A stretch of DNA of 35,863 nt from Candidatus Hydrogenedentes bacterium UBA2224 (GTDB lineage: Bacteria > Hydrogenedentota > Hydrogenedentia > Hydrogenedentales > SLHB01). Positions 23,185 through 31,301 of the stretch are shown here, piece after piece. The first letter of the stretch is position 1. The number at the start of each line of letters is the position of its first letter. Position numbers and translations under genes: made by a program. The notes under the pieces were generated by a model that made no database searches, had not been told where the DNA came from, and saw only the letters and a list, made by a program, of their open reading frames with translations. The stretch lies in contig DDYW01000186.1 of assembly GCA_002348185.1 (NCBI GenBank), positions 75,654 through 111,516 on the forward strand. The letters run 5' to 3'.

Positions 23185-23279
23185 ATTTCGGGGACACAAT
23201 ACTCAATTATACTCTTGACAGAAACGACGCCGTTTCCAGCATGGCGGATGCGGATAATTTAGTATTGTGTCCCCGAAAT
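23185..23279. repeat. Inverted-repeat element with 26-bp arms
   Basis: Arms 23185-23210 and 23254-23279 are inverted copies identical at 25 of 26 positions; the outer 19 bases (core CGGGGACACAATACT) are perfect. The 43-base centre contains a further hairpin, GAAACG-ACGC-CGTTTC (23221-23236). The GGGGACACAATACT/AGTATTGTGTCCCC core resembles a palindrome I recall near REP-associated (Y1) transposases in other bacteria. No transposase is here, so this would be a non-autonomous copy. It occupies the probable promoter region of the adjacent minus-strand lipoprotein gene; TATAAT occurs on the minus strand at 23211-23206. Confidence 0.85.
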
Positions 23280-23391
23280 CCCCCAATCCGCGGCTAACGT
23301 GAAGGCAGATTGCTCAGACGCTTGGGCCGTCGGGCGCTGGAGCTTTTGTCGACTCACCCACGTGGTGAAACAAGAGACCATGCTGCCTTCC

Positions 23392-23657
23392 GGTGCGCCG
23401 AAGGCGCGACAACATACCAGCCCAGCCCGCAGGGCTGGGTACAGGCGTTCCCACACACCTTCCGGTCTGAAGGACCGGTACATACGGACCTTCGGCTGCA
23501 CATATCGCGGGCCTTCAGCCCTTCCCCTTTTGGGGTGTCCGGTTTCCTGGCCCTTCAGGCCAGGCTGGTATGTACCGCGCCGTTGGCGCGCCGGAAATGT
23601 GCGCGAGGCGGATGAGACGGCCGTGATCGCCGGGGTGTATTGCGCCGTTGGCGCGCC
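23392..23657. repeat. Hairpin-array element with imperfect terminal inverted repeats
   Basis: Imperfect inverted ends at 23392-23422 and 23563-23592 match at about 25 of 30 positions, with inner 11 bases perfect (ACATACCAGCC / GGCTGGTATGT). Between them lies a series of short hairpins: CCCAGCCC-GCA-GGGCTGGG (23421-23439), CCGGTC-TGAAG-GACCGG (23462-23478), GGGC-CTTCA-GCCC (23509-23521), CCCC-TTTT-GGGG (23524-23535) and CCTGGCC-CTTCA-GGCCAGG (23546-23564). Each end also carries GCGCC-nnn-GGCGC. A further exact copy of GCGCCGTTGGCGCGCC (23577-23592) lies at 23642-23657. Open frames across it read through hairpins and are rejected. No transposase is nearby. The remaining parts of the 23125-23883 gap (23280-23391 and 23658-23883) show nothing else clear. 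Confidence 0.8.
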
Positions 23658-23883
23658 AGAGACCTGCGAAGCCGAAGACATCCGTGCCCTACCGCCTGCA
23701 CCGGCACCGGCCTTGCGGAGGTTTCCTCATCTTATCCGGCGATTCGGAAAATTCCGTTCACTGGCATTGATGCGTCTTTACTGGTAAAATAATACGGACA
23801 ATGGGGTCATGACGTGTGAGCGCACGCAGGTAGGAACGTCGCTCTCCGCCTTGGGGGATGCAGCGGCAGACGGGAGGACAGCC

Positions 23884-24918
23884 ATGAGCATGTGCGCGTA
23901 TTGCGAGGCGCCGGTTGCGGTACGACGTGGGGCAGGAGCCGCGTGGGACGTCTACCTGTTCGCTTGTCCGGAGTGTCTGAATGTCTCGCTGCTGCGGAAC
24001 CGCTCGAACGGGGTGTGGGCGGATCGTCTCGAGACCGAGCCGGATATCCGCGAAGTGCTTCCTCCCGGCTCGATTCCGGCGGAGATCCTGGGGCGGCTGC
24101 GCAAGGCCGCCGATGATCTGCCCCTGCTCCCGGAAGTGTGCCAGCGCGTGGTGGCGCTTGCGCACGATCCCCTGTCGACGATGACGGACATCGCGCATGC
24201 GATCAACCAGGACCCGGTGGTTGCGACGAAGGTGTTGCGGCTGGCCAACAGCGTGGCGTTCGGGGGGACGCAGGAGATCACGAGCCTCGATCAGGCCTGC
24301 ACGCGGCTGGGCCTGAAGGAGATCGTGCGGACGGTTCAGGCCATTGCCTACAGCGGCCTGTATCGTTCGACGAGACCGTCGGTGCGCGAGACGCTGCAGG
24401 CGCTGTGGCGCCATACCGTGGCGACGTCGGAGGCGGCGCACGAGATTGCGCGCCTCAAATGCCCCGAATCCGCGGATGAGATGTTTATGGCGGGACTCGT
24501 GCACGATCTGGGCGCGGTGCTGCTGATCAACATCATTGCGCACAGTCCGGTGACGCTCGCAAGCCGTCTGCGGAACGAACCGGAAGTGGCGCACAACTTT
24601 GAGGTGAAATACCACGCGCTGGCGGGGATTCACGTCGTTTCGGAACGCAATCTGCCGAACACGTATGCGTTCACGACGTTTTTTCACCCCAATCCCGCGG
24701 ACGTGCCGGCGCCGGAATACCGCGAGCCCGTACTGCTCGTGCGCGCCGCGGAACGGCTTGCGGAAGCGTGCGGTTACGGGTTTGATGGGGGGCCCGAAGC
24801 GGTGCGCGCGGAAGATCCCGACATGGCCGGGCTGGCGCTTTCCGCCGAGGACCTGGAACGGGTGCAGACGCAGGTGACCGGCGCGGTCGAAACGCTGCTG
24901 GAAGTCGTTTCGATATAA
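23884..24918 (+). CDS. HDOD domain protein with N-terminal zinc ribbon
   Basis: This 344-residue protein contains an HDOD domain, a degenerate HD-type helical domain found in bacterial signalling proteins, from about residue 58 (LPLLPEVCQRVVALAHDPLSTMTDIAHAINQDPVVATKVLRLANSV ...) to about 270. The motif GLVHDLGAVLL is included. The N-terminus carries Cys4-x2-Cys7 and Cys28-x2-Cys31, a probable zinc ribbon. HDOD proteins usually lack phosphodiesterase activity and act as scaffolds in signalling or motility control. ATG 23884 is supported by GGGAGGA 5 bases upstream; the in-frame ATG at 23809 has none. TAAAAT at 23785-23790 is a possible -10 without a good -35. Confidence 0.87.
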   Translation: MSMCAYCEAPVAVRRGAGAAWDVYLFACPECLNVSLLRNRSNGVWADRLETEPDIREVLPPGSIPAEILGRLRKAADDLPLLPEVCQRVVALAHDPLSTMTDIAHAINQDPVVATKVLRLANSVAFGGTQEITSLDQACTRLGLKEIVRTVQAIAYSGLYRSTRPSVRETLQALWRHTVATSEAAHEIARLKCPESADEMFMAGLVHDLGAVLLINIIAHSPVTLASRLRNEPEVAHNFEVKYHALAGIHVVSERNLPNTYAFTTFFHPNPADVPAPEYREPVLLVRAAERLAEACGYGFDGGPEAVRAEDPDMAGLALSAEDLERVQTQVTGAVETLLEVVSI

Positions 24919-24932
24919 GCGCTCCCGCTTAT
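24915..24932. terminator. Shared hairpin containing both stop codons of convergent genes
   Basis: ATAAGCG (24915-24921), loop CTCC and CGCTTAT (24926-24932) form a perfect 7-bp stem. The TAA of the HDOD gene lies in the left arm and the stop of the minus-strand sulfatase in the right arm. There is no T-tract, so its strength as a terminator is uncertain. Confidence 0.45.
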
Positions 24933-26686
24933 CCGAGAAAGCGGACGGTTACATCGCCGGTCGTATCATTGTTGGTCGCCAGGTCGACGGGTTTGCCGGG
25001 CCGTTGCATCCAGACGCGCAGAAGGCCGTTCCCCTCGGGCAGAGTGAACAGGGCGGACCGTTCGCCGTCGCCCAGCACCCGCACCATCTCGTTGTCCTGG
25101 AAGGCGGCGTGCAGGGTACCGGCGTCTGTGGAGCCGCCCCGATCGAGCGTGAACTCGTAGACTCCGCCACATTCCACGTACACGGGCCATCCGCGGGGCC
25201 GTTCGCCCGTGTGCGCCTGATCCTGAAACCGGCACAGGGTCACCGGATTCTCGAAGGGGGAGCCGAGATGAATCCAGCCCGGTTCGAAATTGCGCGTGGC
25301 CTTCACGTCGTCGTACCAGGCGTCGTATGCGGCGCGCAGCGCGCCCACGGTATCGGGGTGGGCCGCCGCCAGGTTCTGCTGCTCGCCGGGGTCCTGGTCA
25401 AGGTCGTACAGCTCGAAGACCTGGGCTTTGTCCGCCTCCAGATGCTCGCGCTCGAAGGTTCCGGGGTTGCAGACGAGCTTGTACCGGGCGGCGACTACGG
25501 CGGCGTTGTGATAGCGGCCCGGAGACAGCCCCCGGTGGCACTGGAGGACCAGGGGGCGGTCGGGACAGGCCTTCGTTTTGCCGCGCAGCAGGGGAAGCAG
25601 GCTGATGCCGTCGAGCGCGGTTTCCGGCGGGGGGGCGGTTTTGCAGGCCTCGAGGATGGTCGGAGCGAGATCGATGTGCGCGGCGGCGGCCTCCACTTCG
25701 CATTTCCCCGGAAGGACCGCCGGCCATTGCATGAAACACGGGACGCGGATTCCCCCCTCGTATACAGAGGCCTTGCGGCCGCGCAGGTTGGCCGTGTAGC
25801 GCTCCTGCTGGGGACCGTTGTCGCCGAAGAAGATCACGAGGGTATTGTCGCGCAGTCCTTCGCGCTCCAGCCAGTCCAGCAGCCGTCCCACGTTGTCGTC
25901 AATGTTGGTGATCATGCCGTAGACGCGGGCGGTGGTGTCGTCCAGCCCCTTGGCGGCATAGGGCGCGACGTATTCCTGGGCGATTTCCAGGGGGGTGTGG
26001 GGCGCGTTGGTGGCGAGATACACGAAGAAGGGACGGTCGCGGTGGGCGGCCATGAATTCGCGCGCCGCGTCGAAAAAGACATCGGTGCAATAGCCCTGCG
26101 CCTGGACCGGCTCGCCGCCGCGCCAGAGGCGGGGGTTGAGGTAGCTGTTGGGATTGTCAGGCGATTGGCCGATGCCGCCGGCCTTGTGCCACAGGCAGGC
26201 ATCGAAGCCCTGGTCCTGGGGGCGCATGGGGTAGTTGTCGCCCAGATGCCATTTGCCGAACAGGCCCGTGGCATAGCCCGACGCGCGCAGCATCTCGGCG
26301 AGGGTGACTTCGGCGCCGTGCATCTTCGCGCCGCCACGTGCCGTGTGTATGACGCCGGTCCGGTAGTGGTACCGGCCCGTCATGAAACCGGCCCGGGTGG
26401 GTGCGCAGACCGGACAACAGTAGAACCGGGTGAAATCGAGGCCGTCTTTTGCGAACCGGTCCAGGTGCGGCGTGCGGATGTCCGGGTTGCCGTGGGCGCC
26501 CACGTCGCCGTAGCCCTGGTCGTCGGTGAGAATGACGATGACGTTCGGGCGGTCCCAGGGAGCGTCGGCGCGGGCGGAGGCCTCGGGCAGACTCAACTCC
26601 GCGGGCTGGTGCCGGCAGGCCGCGGCCCATGCGCCGGCGCCCAGCCCGATGCTTCTGAGGAAGCTGCGTCGCGTTGGTCGTGCCAT
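24929..26686 (-). CDS. Exported Cys-type sulfatase
   Basis: This 585-residue alkaline-phosphatase-superfamily sulfatase hydrolyses sulfate esters, most often on carbohydrates. The N-terminus is a Tat leader (PTRRSFLRSIGLG) followed by Ala-Ala-Ala-Cys24, so it may also be a lipoprotein. Seen: metal ligands in VILTDDQGYGDVG (Asp55-Asp56), the active-site motif CAPTR (Cys94-Arg98) followed by AGFMTGRYHYRTG, FGKWHLGD, FFVYLATNAPHTP and FFGDNGPQ. The cysteine needs conversion to formylglycine, so an FGE-type maturase must exist elsewhere. The C-terminus carries an extra beta-rich region (about residues 490-585) of unknown role. It is probably last in a minus-strand group, 19 bases after the ChbG-like gene. 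Confidence 0.94.
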   Translation of the reverse strand: MARPTRRSFLRSIGLGAGAWAAACRHQPAELSLPEASARADAPWDRPNVIVILTDDQGYGDVGAHGNPDIRTPHLDRFAKDGLDFTRFYCCPVCAPTRAGFMTGRYHYRTGVIHTARGGAKMHGAEVTLAEMLRASGYATGLFGKWHLGDNYPMRPQDQGFDACLWHKAGGIGQSPDNPNSYLNPRLWRGGEPVQAQGYCTDVFFDAAREFMAAHRDRPFFVYLATNAPHTPLEIAQEYVAPYAAKGLDDTTARVYGMITNIDDNVGRLLDWLEREGLRDNTLVIFFGDNGPQQERYTANLRGRKASVYEGGIRVPCFMQWPAVLPGKCEVEAAAAHIDLAPTILEACKTAPPPETALDGISLLPLLRGKTKACPDRPLVLQCHRGLSPGRYHNAAVVAARYKLVCNPGTFEREHLEADKAQVFELYDLDQDPGEQQNLAAAHPDTVGALRAAYDAWYDDVKATRNFEPGWIHLGSPFENPVTLCRFQDQAHTGERPRGWPVYVECGGVYEFTLDRGGSTDAGTLHAAFQDNEMVRVLGDGERSALFTLPEGNGLLRVWMQRPGKPVDLATNNDTTGDVTVRFLG

Positions 26687-26705
26687 GTCGTTCCGTATCC
26701 CGGGT

Positions 26706-27716
26706 TCAGCCGTTGCCGCCCTGGGGTATCTCCTGCGAAGCCGCCACTTTGGCGCGCCGCTCGCTCAGTTCGCGCCACGTGGTGAGAATAATCCCTTCTT
26801 CCTCGATGGTGTTCTTGATATCCGGGTCGAGCATCACTTCGAGATCGGCGAGGCGGGTGCCGCCGGAATCCGAGATGAACTCGAACGTCTCGCTGGGCCG
26901 GGTGCAATGGACAATGACCTGCGTAACGCCGGGCTGAAGCCTGCGCAGCAGGTCGATCATGTTCTTCTTCTTAACATCAAAGGTCCGCCATCCGTAGGTG
27001 TCGCTGAAGAGGTCGTCCAGCATCGGGAGGCCCGAGTCCCAGATCGATTTCGCCTCCTGGCGAATGGTCGGAAACAGGTCGGCGAGGTTGGTGTACTCTT
27101 CCTGCGCCAGGGTGGCATGGCCGCCGGGGATCATGACGGGGATCTGCATTTCCCTGGCGACCTTGACGTAGGCGGCGAAATACTCCGTGGTGGCATAGAC
27201 CGTGCCCATGTGCGTGTCGAGGTGCGTGATGGGCAGTCCCATGGTCTTGGCGCGGTCGATCTGGGCGCGGATTTCGGCCTCGATCTCTTTCGCACTGGCG
27301 TGTTTGACGACCAGGCCGACGTTGTCCCACAGGCAGCCCTGTTCATCCGCCAGGCCCGGCACGATGTATTTGCTGGCCAGCGGCGCCCAGCGGTAGTTCT
27401 CCCATTCGGAGGTGAGGGTCAGGTGCAGTCCGCTGTCCACATCGGGATGATCGGCGCAGTACTTCGCCCATTCCGGTACCCAGGGGCACGGCATCATGGT
27501 GCTGGTGGAGGTCAGCACGCCCTTCTCGAACGCCTCGATAATGCCCGCGTTGGAGTCGTGCGACATACCCGCGTCGTCGGCATGGAAAATGAGAACCTTG
27601 GCGCCCTTCTCCCACCCCAGCATTTCGGCATAGGTGGGCTGCGCCTCCTCCGCGGCCCGGACCGCGGCGCTCATCAGGCAACACACGCACAGGGAAAGAG
27701 TGATGACTGGTTTCAT
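26706..27716 (-). CDS. Secreted ChbG/YdjC-like carbohydrate deacetylase
   Basis: This 336-residue protein has a signal peptide (ending VRAAEE) and the YdjC/ChbG fold, which removes N-acetyl groups from sugars such as chitooligosaccharides using a divalent metal. The motif FHADDAG at residues 44-50 holds the Asp and metal-binding residues, DSGLHLTL is at 95-101 with His98, THLDTHMGTVYAT at 164-175 holds two further His, and VIVHCTRPSETFEF is near 270. ChbG itself is cytoplasmic, so the export signal here suggests a periplasmic deacetylase acting on incoming oligosaccharides. AAGGAG lies about 10 bases before ATG 27716. It is close upstream of the sulfatase and likely co-transcribed. Confidence 0.88.
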   Translation of the reverse strand: MKPVITLSLCVCCLMSAAVRAAEEAQPTYAEMLGWEKGAKVLIFHADDAGMSHDSNAGIIEAFEKGVLTSTSTMMPCPWVPEWAKYCADHPDVDSGLHLTLTSEWENYRWAPLASKYIVPGLADEQGCLWDNVGLVVKHASAKEIEAEIRAQIDRAKTMGLPITHLDTHMGTVYATTEYFAAYVKVAREMQIPVMIPGGHATLAQEEYTNLADLFPTIRQEAKSIWDSGLPMLDDLFSDTYGWRTFDVKKKNMIDLLRRLQPGVTQVIVHCTRPSETFEFISDSGGTRLADLEVMLDPDIKNTIEEEGIILTTWRELSERRAKVAASQEIPQGGNG

Positions 27717-27776
27717 GGTCTCGATGCTCCTTGTTCTATGGTTGACGCCGGGCGTTTCGTGCGCCCGCGCTTTGAA

Positions 27777-28370
27777 TCAGGACGGCGCGGCGCCGCGGTT
27801 CTTCCGCTCGCTCGCGGCCGTGAACGCCTCGAGCACGGCGCCTTTCATTCGGCCCCCGGCCTTTTCACCCGACACCGCGTCCAGCACGACGATGTCGAGG
27901 GCGCCGGGCATACGCTCATAATAATATGTCCAGAACGGACAATAAAAGAGTTGGCAATCGAGCGTTTCGTGGGGCGTGGGGCGGTCGCGCTGGCCGCGCC
28001 GCCGGAGCAGCGCCAGGGTGAGCTGTTTGCGCCCGAGCGCCTCGGCTTCCTCACGGCGCATCGACGGGGGGAAATATAGCGGTGTGGGTTCGACGTCGTC
28101 GAGCTCTCCCGCCAGTTTGACGATCATGAAGACGCCGGCGTGGGCGTCCAGCGAGAACTGAATCCGGCCTTCGCTCCCATTCGGGGCCACGGCGCGGACC
28201 GTGAAGAGGTAGTGGGGCATCCAGATCAGTTCGAGCCGGGGAAGGGTGTTTCCTGAAACGCGTTTCCAGGGGAACAAGGGGCGCAGGAGCCAGCCGGCGG
28301 CGCCGTACCACCGCCTCTGAAACCATCGCCTGGCCTGAACCTCGGACACGCGCGGGGGAACAGAATACAT
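27777..28370 (-). CDS. Conserved-looking protein of unknown function
   Basis: This 197-residue protein has no signal peptide. It has a basic N-terminus rich in Arg/Trp (VSEVQARRWFQRRWYGAAGWLLRPLFPW), then PRLELIWMPHYLFTVRAV and a beta-rich centre, and ends with DCQLFYCPFWTYYYERMPGALDIVVLDAVSGEKAGGRMKGAVLEAF. The YxPFW-x-Y and LDAVSGE segments look like a conserved family core, and the aromatic content argues against a shadow frame on the opposite strand. I do not recognise a named domain. It is 60 bases upstream of the deacetylase gene on the same strand and probably belongs to that transcript. Confidence 0.72.
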   Translation of the reverse strand: MYSVPPRVSEVQARRWFQRRWYGAAGWLLRPLFPWKRVSGNTLPRLELIWMPHYLFTVRAVAPNGSEGRIQFSLDAHAGVFMIVKLAGELDDVEPTPLYFPPSMRREEAEALGRKQLTLALLRRRGQRDRPTPHETLDCQLFYCPFWTYYYERMPGALDIVVLDAVSGEKAGGRMKGAVLEAFTAASERKNRGAAPS

Positions 28371-28459
28371 GGCCTCTCGTTTCGAACCGGAACACGCAGT
28401 CGCGCCCGGGAAGGCGCCTGGACCATGTCCCCGTTCTCAGTCCTCTTCTTCAGTGTGGA

Positions 28460-28478
28460 ACCACGCGGTCGGCGTGGT
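28460..28478. other. Short perfect hairpin in the gap between two minus-strand genes
   Basis: ACCACGC (28460-28466), loop GGTCG and GCGTGGT (28472-28478) form a 7-bp stem about 42 bases past the stop of the HEAT-DUF1080 gene on the minus strand. It is well placed to end that transcript, but the minus strand has no T-tract after it. Confidence 0.35.
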
Positions 28479-28520
28479 CATTTTCTCTTGCATCGTCCAC
28501 GGATTGCCCGGGCGCTCCCG

Positions 28521-29858
28521 TCACTCGATTGGCACTATCCGGCGGAGGACGATATCCCGGTAATACGCCTGGCTGGGCGGTCCGCCGTGAATCTGAAGGC
28601 CAATGATGCCTTTCCGCGGAATGGTATCGTCGGGTTCGGTGTAGTCGGCGGTCAGGTGGCCGTTCATCCAGAGCTGGATGCGGGGACCTTCGCAGCGGAT
28701 GACGTACTCGTTCCAGTCTCCCGGGTCGATGACGTTTCGGACCGTCTCCTGGTCGGCGTTGACGAGGATCTGGTCGCGGCGGTGTTCGTCGTAGAGGCAG
28801 CCCCAGTACGTCTGCCCCATGTCGGCCTGATATCCGAGTACGGCGGGGGTCCCGGGTTCCCGCTGGCTGCGGATCTGAATGCCCGCGTTGGCTTCCGGGC
28901 TGGACAGCTTCACCCGCAGCCGGAGCTCAAAGTTGTCGAAGGTCTCTTTCGTGCACAGGAAATCGTTGTGGGGTACCGGGTTTTCGAGCGAACCACCAAC
29001 GATGGCGCCGTTTTCGATGCGCCATATCTCGAGGTTGCCTTCCCAGTGCTCGAGATTCTGTCCGTCGAACAGCACCAGGGGCGGGCCGAGCTTGGTGTTG
29101 TTCAGGCCCAGATTCGCGGCCTTCCGCACGGCAGCCGGATACGTCTCTCCCGCCAATTGCGTGTACATGGCTGCGGCCTGAACCCGGTTGCCGCCCGTGA
29201 GCAAGGCTTCCGCGCAGAGGAGCGAGGCGTCCATCGCACTCGACCGCACCGTGGCTTCCGGAGATTCAAGGCTCTTTACGAGACCGTCGGCCGCGGCCTC
29301 CGTGCCGATCTTCCCGAGCGCGCGCACGGCCGCGCAGGCAGCAGGCAGGTCGCTTCCGTTCGCGATGGTGCACAACGCCGGTACGGCTTCGGGGTCCCGG
29401 CGTTCGCCGAGCAGATTGGCCAGGGCAATGCGGGCCTTGCCATCCGCGACGGCGAGGGCTTCGCGCAAGGCCTGGCCCGCCTCCGGCGCGGGATCCTGGC
29501 CGAGCGCGTAGCACGCCAGGTCGACGGCATCGTCGTCGAGCAACATGGGCTTGAGCACGGGCAGGGCGTCCCCGGGGCCCAGTATCCACAATTGACGCGC
29601 CGCGAAAAGCCTGGCGTCCTGCGTGGCGTTGGACGCGAGGAGCTCTGCCAAGGCGCCGCCGATGGCGCGGCGCAGCTCAGCGTTGCCTTTCGCGTCCCGG
29701 ATGAGCTCCTCGACCGCGATGAGCGGCGCGCGGCTCTGGCTTCGATCGTACCCGGCGATGGCGGCGATCGACTTCGCCGCGTCCTCCGGGGTCTGGGCAG
29801 ATGCGGCGCCCGCGCACAGCGCCAGCGCCGTCATTATCGCGACACTTCGAACTATCAT
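28521..29858 (-). CDS. Secreted HEAT-repeat plus DUF1080 protein
   Basis: This 445-residue exported protein has a signal peptide ending GAASA. An alpha-helical HEAT-repeat solenoid covers roughly residues 25-245 (LPVLKPMLLDDDAVDLACYALGQ, IALANLLGERRDPEAVPALCTIA, ACAAVRALGKIGTEAAADGLVKSL). The DUF1080 domain covers about residues 253-445, starting LVLFDGQNLEHWEG and including SPEANAGIQIRSQREPGTPAVLGYQADMG, GCLYDE and the typical end FIGLQIHGGPPSQAYYRDIVLRR (here GIIGLQIHG). DUF1080 domains bind or cleave sugars, including 3-keto-disaccharides. The next gene upstream encodes a Gfo/Idh/MocA oxidoreductase, a frequent companion. GGAGG sits 8 bases before ATG 29858. Confidence 0.9.
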   Translation of the reverse strand: MIVRSVAIMTALALCAGAASAQTPEDAAKSIAAIAGYDRSQSRAPLIAVEELIRDAKGNAELRRAIGGALAELLASNATQDARLFAARQLWILGPGDALPVLKPMLLDDDAVDLACYALGQDPAPEAGQALREALAVADGKARIALANLLGERRDPEAVPALCTIANGSDLPAACAAVRALGKIGTEAAADGLVKSLESPEATVRSSAMDASLLCAEALLTGGNRVQAAAMYTQLAGETYPAAVRKAANLGLNNTKLGPPLVLFDGQNLEHWEGNLEIWRIENGAIVGGSLENPVPHNDFLCTKETFDNFELRLRVKLSSPEANAGIQIRSQREPGTPAVLGYQADMGQTYWGCLYDEHRRDQILVNADQETVRNVIDPGDWNEYVIRCEGPRIQLWMNGHLTADYTEPDDTIPRKGIIGLQIHGGPPSQAYYRDIVLRRIVPIE

Positions 29859-29951
29859 GGCAAAGCCTCCACTGTATCCGCGCAGTCGCTGTCGCGCCCG
29901 GCCGTGTGCCAGGCGTTATGCATCCCGACTCATTCCGCGCACATCCGGACC

Positions 29952-31244
29952 TTACAGATGCCACGGGGCGCGCATGGCCCGCGAGCGCATGCGATTGGCC
30001 TCATCGTCGTTCAGAAAGCGCTCCTGGACCGGGTCCCAGAACAGTTTCCGGCCCAGGCGCAGGCAAAGGTTGGCGGCGTGGCAGACCGTGCTCGACCGGT
30101 GCGCCACCTCGGCGTTGGCGATGGGTCGGGCGCGCGTCCTGACGCAATCGAGAAAATTGCGCTGATGACCGTACATCACGTCGTACTGTTCCTGCTTGAA
30201 AGACGCGCCCTCGAGCAGCGACGGCGGGTCGGCAAGCACCAGGCCCGAATCGTCCACGCTGATCCAGCCGTGCTCGCCCTCAAATCGGACCGAGCGCGGT
30301 TCAACGTCGTGCATGACGAGCCGGATCCCGCTGGCGTAGCGGCACACGACCGAATAATACATCGGCGTGTCCCAGAGGCCTTCCTCGGGAAACGTGGCGT
30401 GGCCATCGTACTCGACGGGGCCGGTCATTTCCGTGTCGATGCCCCATTGGGCGAGGTCATTGAAATGGGCGCCGATATCGGTCAGCTTGCCGCCGGAATA
30501 GTCGAAGATCCAGCGAAACGAGCCGTGGCAGCGCCTGGGTGTGTACGGTTCCGCGGGCGCGGGGCCCAGCCACAGGTCGTAATCAAACCCTTCGGGGATC
30601 GGCTGAGGCGGTTCGATGCCGCACGAGGGCCCCGCGCCGAGGCAGGTGTGCACGGTGTGGATGCGGCCGAGCCTGCCGCTCCGGGCCACCTCGACGGGAT
30701 ACGCAAACGCCGGGATGCAGCGCCGTTGCGTGCCGCTCTGGTAGACGATGCCGTAGCGTTCTACGGCATCCGCGACGGCGCGCCCCTCGGCGATGGTGAC
30801 GGAGATGGGCTTCTCGCAATACACATCTTTGCCGGCCTCCGCCGCCGCGATCGCGAGCAGCGCGTGCCAGTGATCGGGCGTGGCGATCAGCACCGCATCG
30901 ATGTCGTTGCGGGCCAAGACCTCCCGGAAATCCCGGTACACGGCGCAGTCGGTGTTGCCGTAGCCTTCGTTGACAATTTTTCGGGCGACCTCGAGCCGCT
31001 GGGCGTCGACATCGCATACGGCCACAAACTGGACATCCTTGTGCGTCATGAAATTGATCATGTCATGACGGCCCTGGCCGCCGATGCCGATGCCGGCCAT
31101 GACGAGGCGTTCGCTCGGCGCGACCGCGCCGTCGGCGCCGCGTGCGGACGCAGGCACGATGTAGGGCGCCGCGACGGCCGTGCCCAGTCCCAGGGCGCTG
31201 CATTTGAGCATTGCGCGTCGCGAAATGCGGCGTGGACGTGCCAT
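29952..31244 (-). CDS. Exported Gfo/Idh/MocA-family oxidoreductase
   Basis: This 430-residue NAD(P)-dependent oxidoreductase has a Tat leader (ISRRAMLKCSALGLG), the Rossmann glycine motif GIGIGGQGRH near residue 51, and AVCDVDAQR. ATPDHWHALLAIAAAEAGKDVYCEKPISVTIAEG contains the catalytic-type EKP at 144-146. The C-terminal domain includes SGGKLTDIGAHFNDLAQWG. Exported members of this family in Planctomycete-like bacteria are thought to act on sugars in the periplasm, presumably carrying the cofactor through Tat. Pairing with a DUF1080 protein suggests a 3-keto-sugar pathway: oxidation at C3 by this enzyme, then glycosidic cleavage. This is inferred from the family pairing, not proven here. 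Confidence 0.92.
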   Translation of the reverse strand: MARPRRISRRAMLKCSALGLGTAVAAPYIVPASARGADGAVAPSERLVMAGIGIGGQGRHDMINFMTHKDVQFVAVCDVDAQRLEVARKIVNEGYGNTDCAVYRDFREVLARNDIDAVLIATPDHWHALLAIAAAEAGKDVYCEKPISVTIAEGRAVADAVERYGIVYQSGTQRRCIPAFAYPVEVARSGRLGRIHTVHTCLGAGPSCGIEPPQPIPEGFDYDLWLGPAPAEPYTPRRCHGSFRWIFDYSGGKLTDIGAHFNDLAQWGIDTEMTGPVEYDGHATFPEEGLWDTPMYYSVVCRYASGIRLVMHDVEPRSVRFEGEHGWISVDDSGLVLADPPSLLEGASFKQEQYDVMYGHQRNFLDCVRTRARPIANAEVAHRSSTVCHAANLCLRLGRKLFWDPVQERFLNDDEANRMRSRAMRAPWHL

Positions 31245-31301
31245 GTCGTATCCCCCCGTTTGCCCGCCAACGGTCCGCGCCGCTGGACGCCGGGTGTGCG
31301 C

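Noticed and set aside
23392..23657. CRISPR array or tRNA-like structure
   Set aside because: The hairpins differ in sequence, spacing is irregular and no unit repeats with unique spacers; no cloverleaf with an anticodon arm can be drawn.
23259..23787. Open frames on both strands in the repeat region
   Set aside because: They consist of translated hairpins, differ in every frame and lack ribosome sites.
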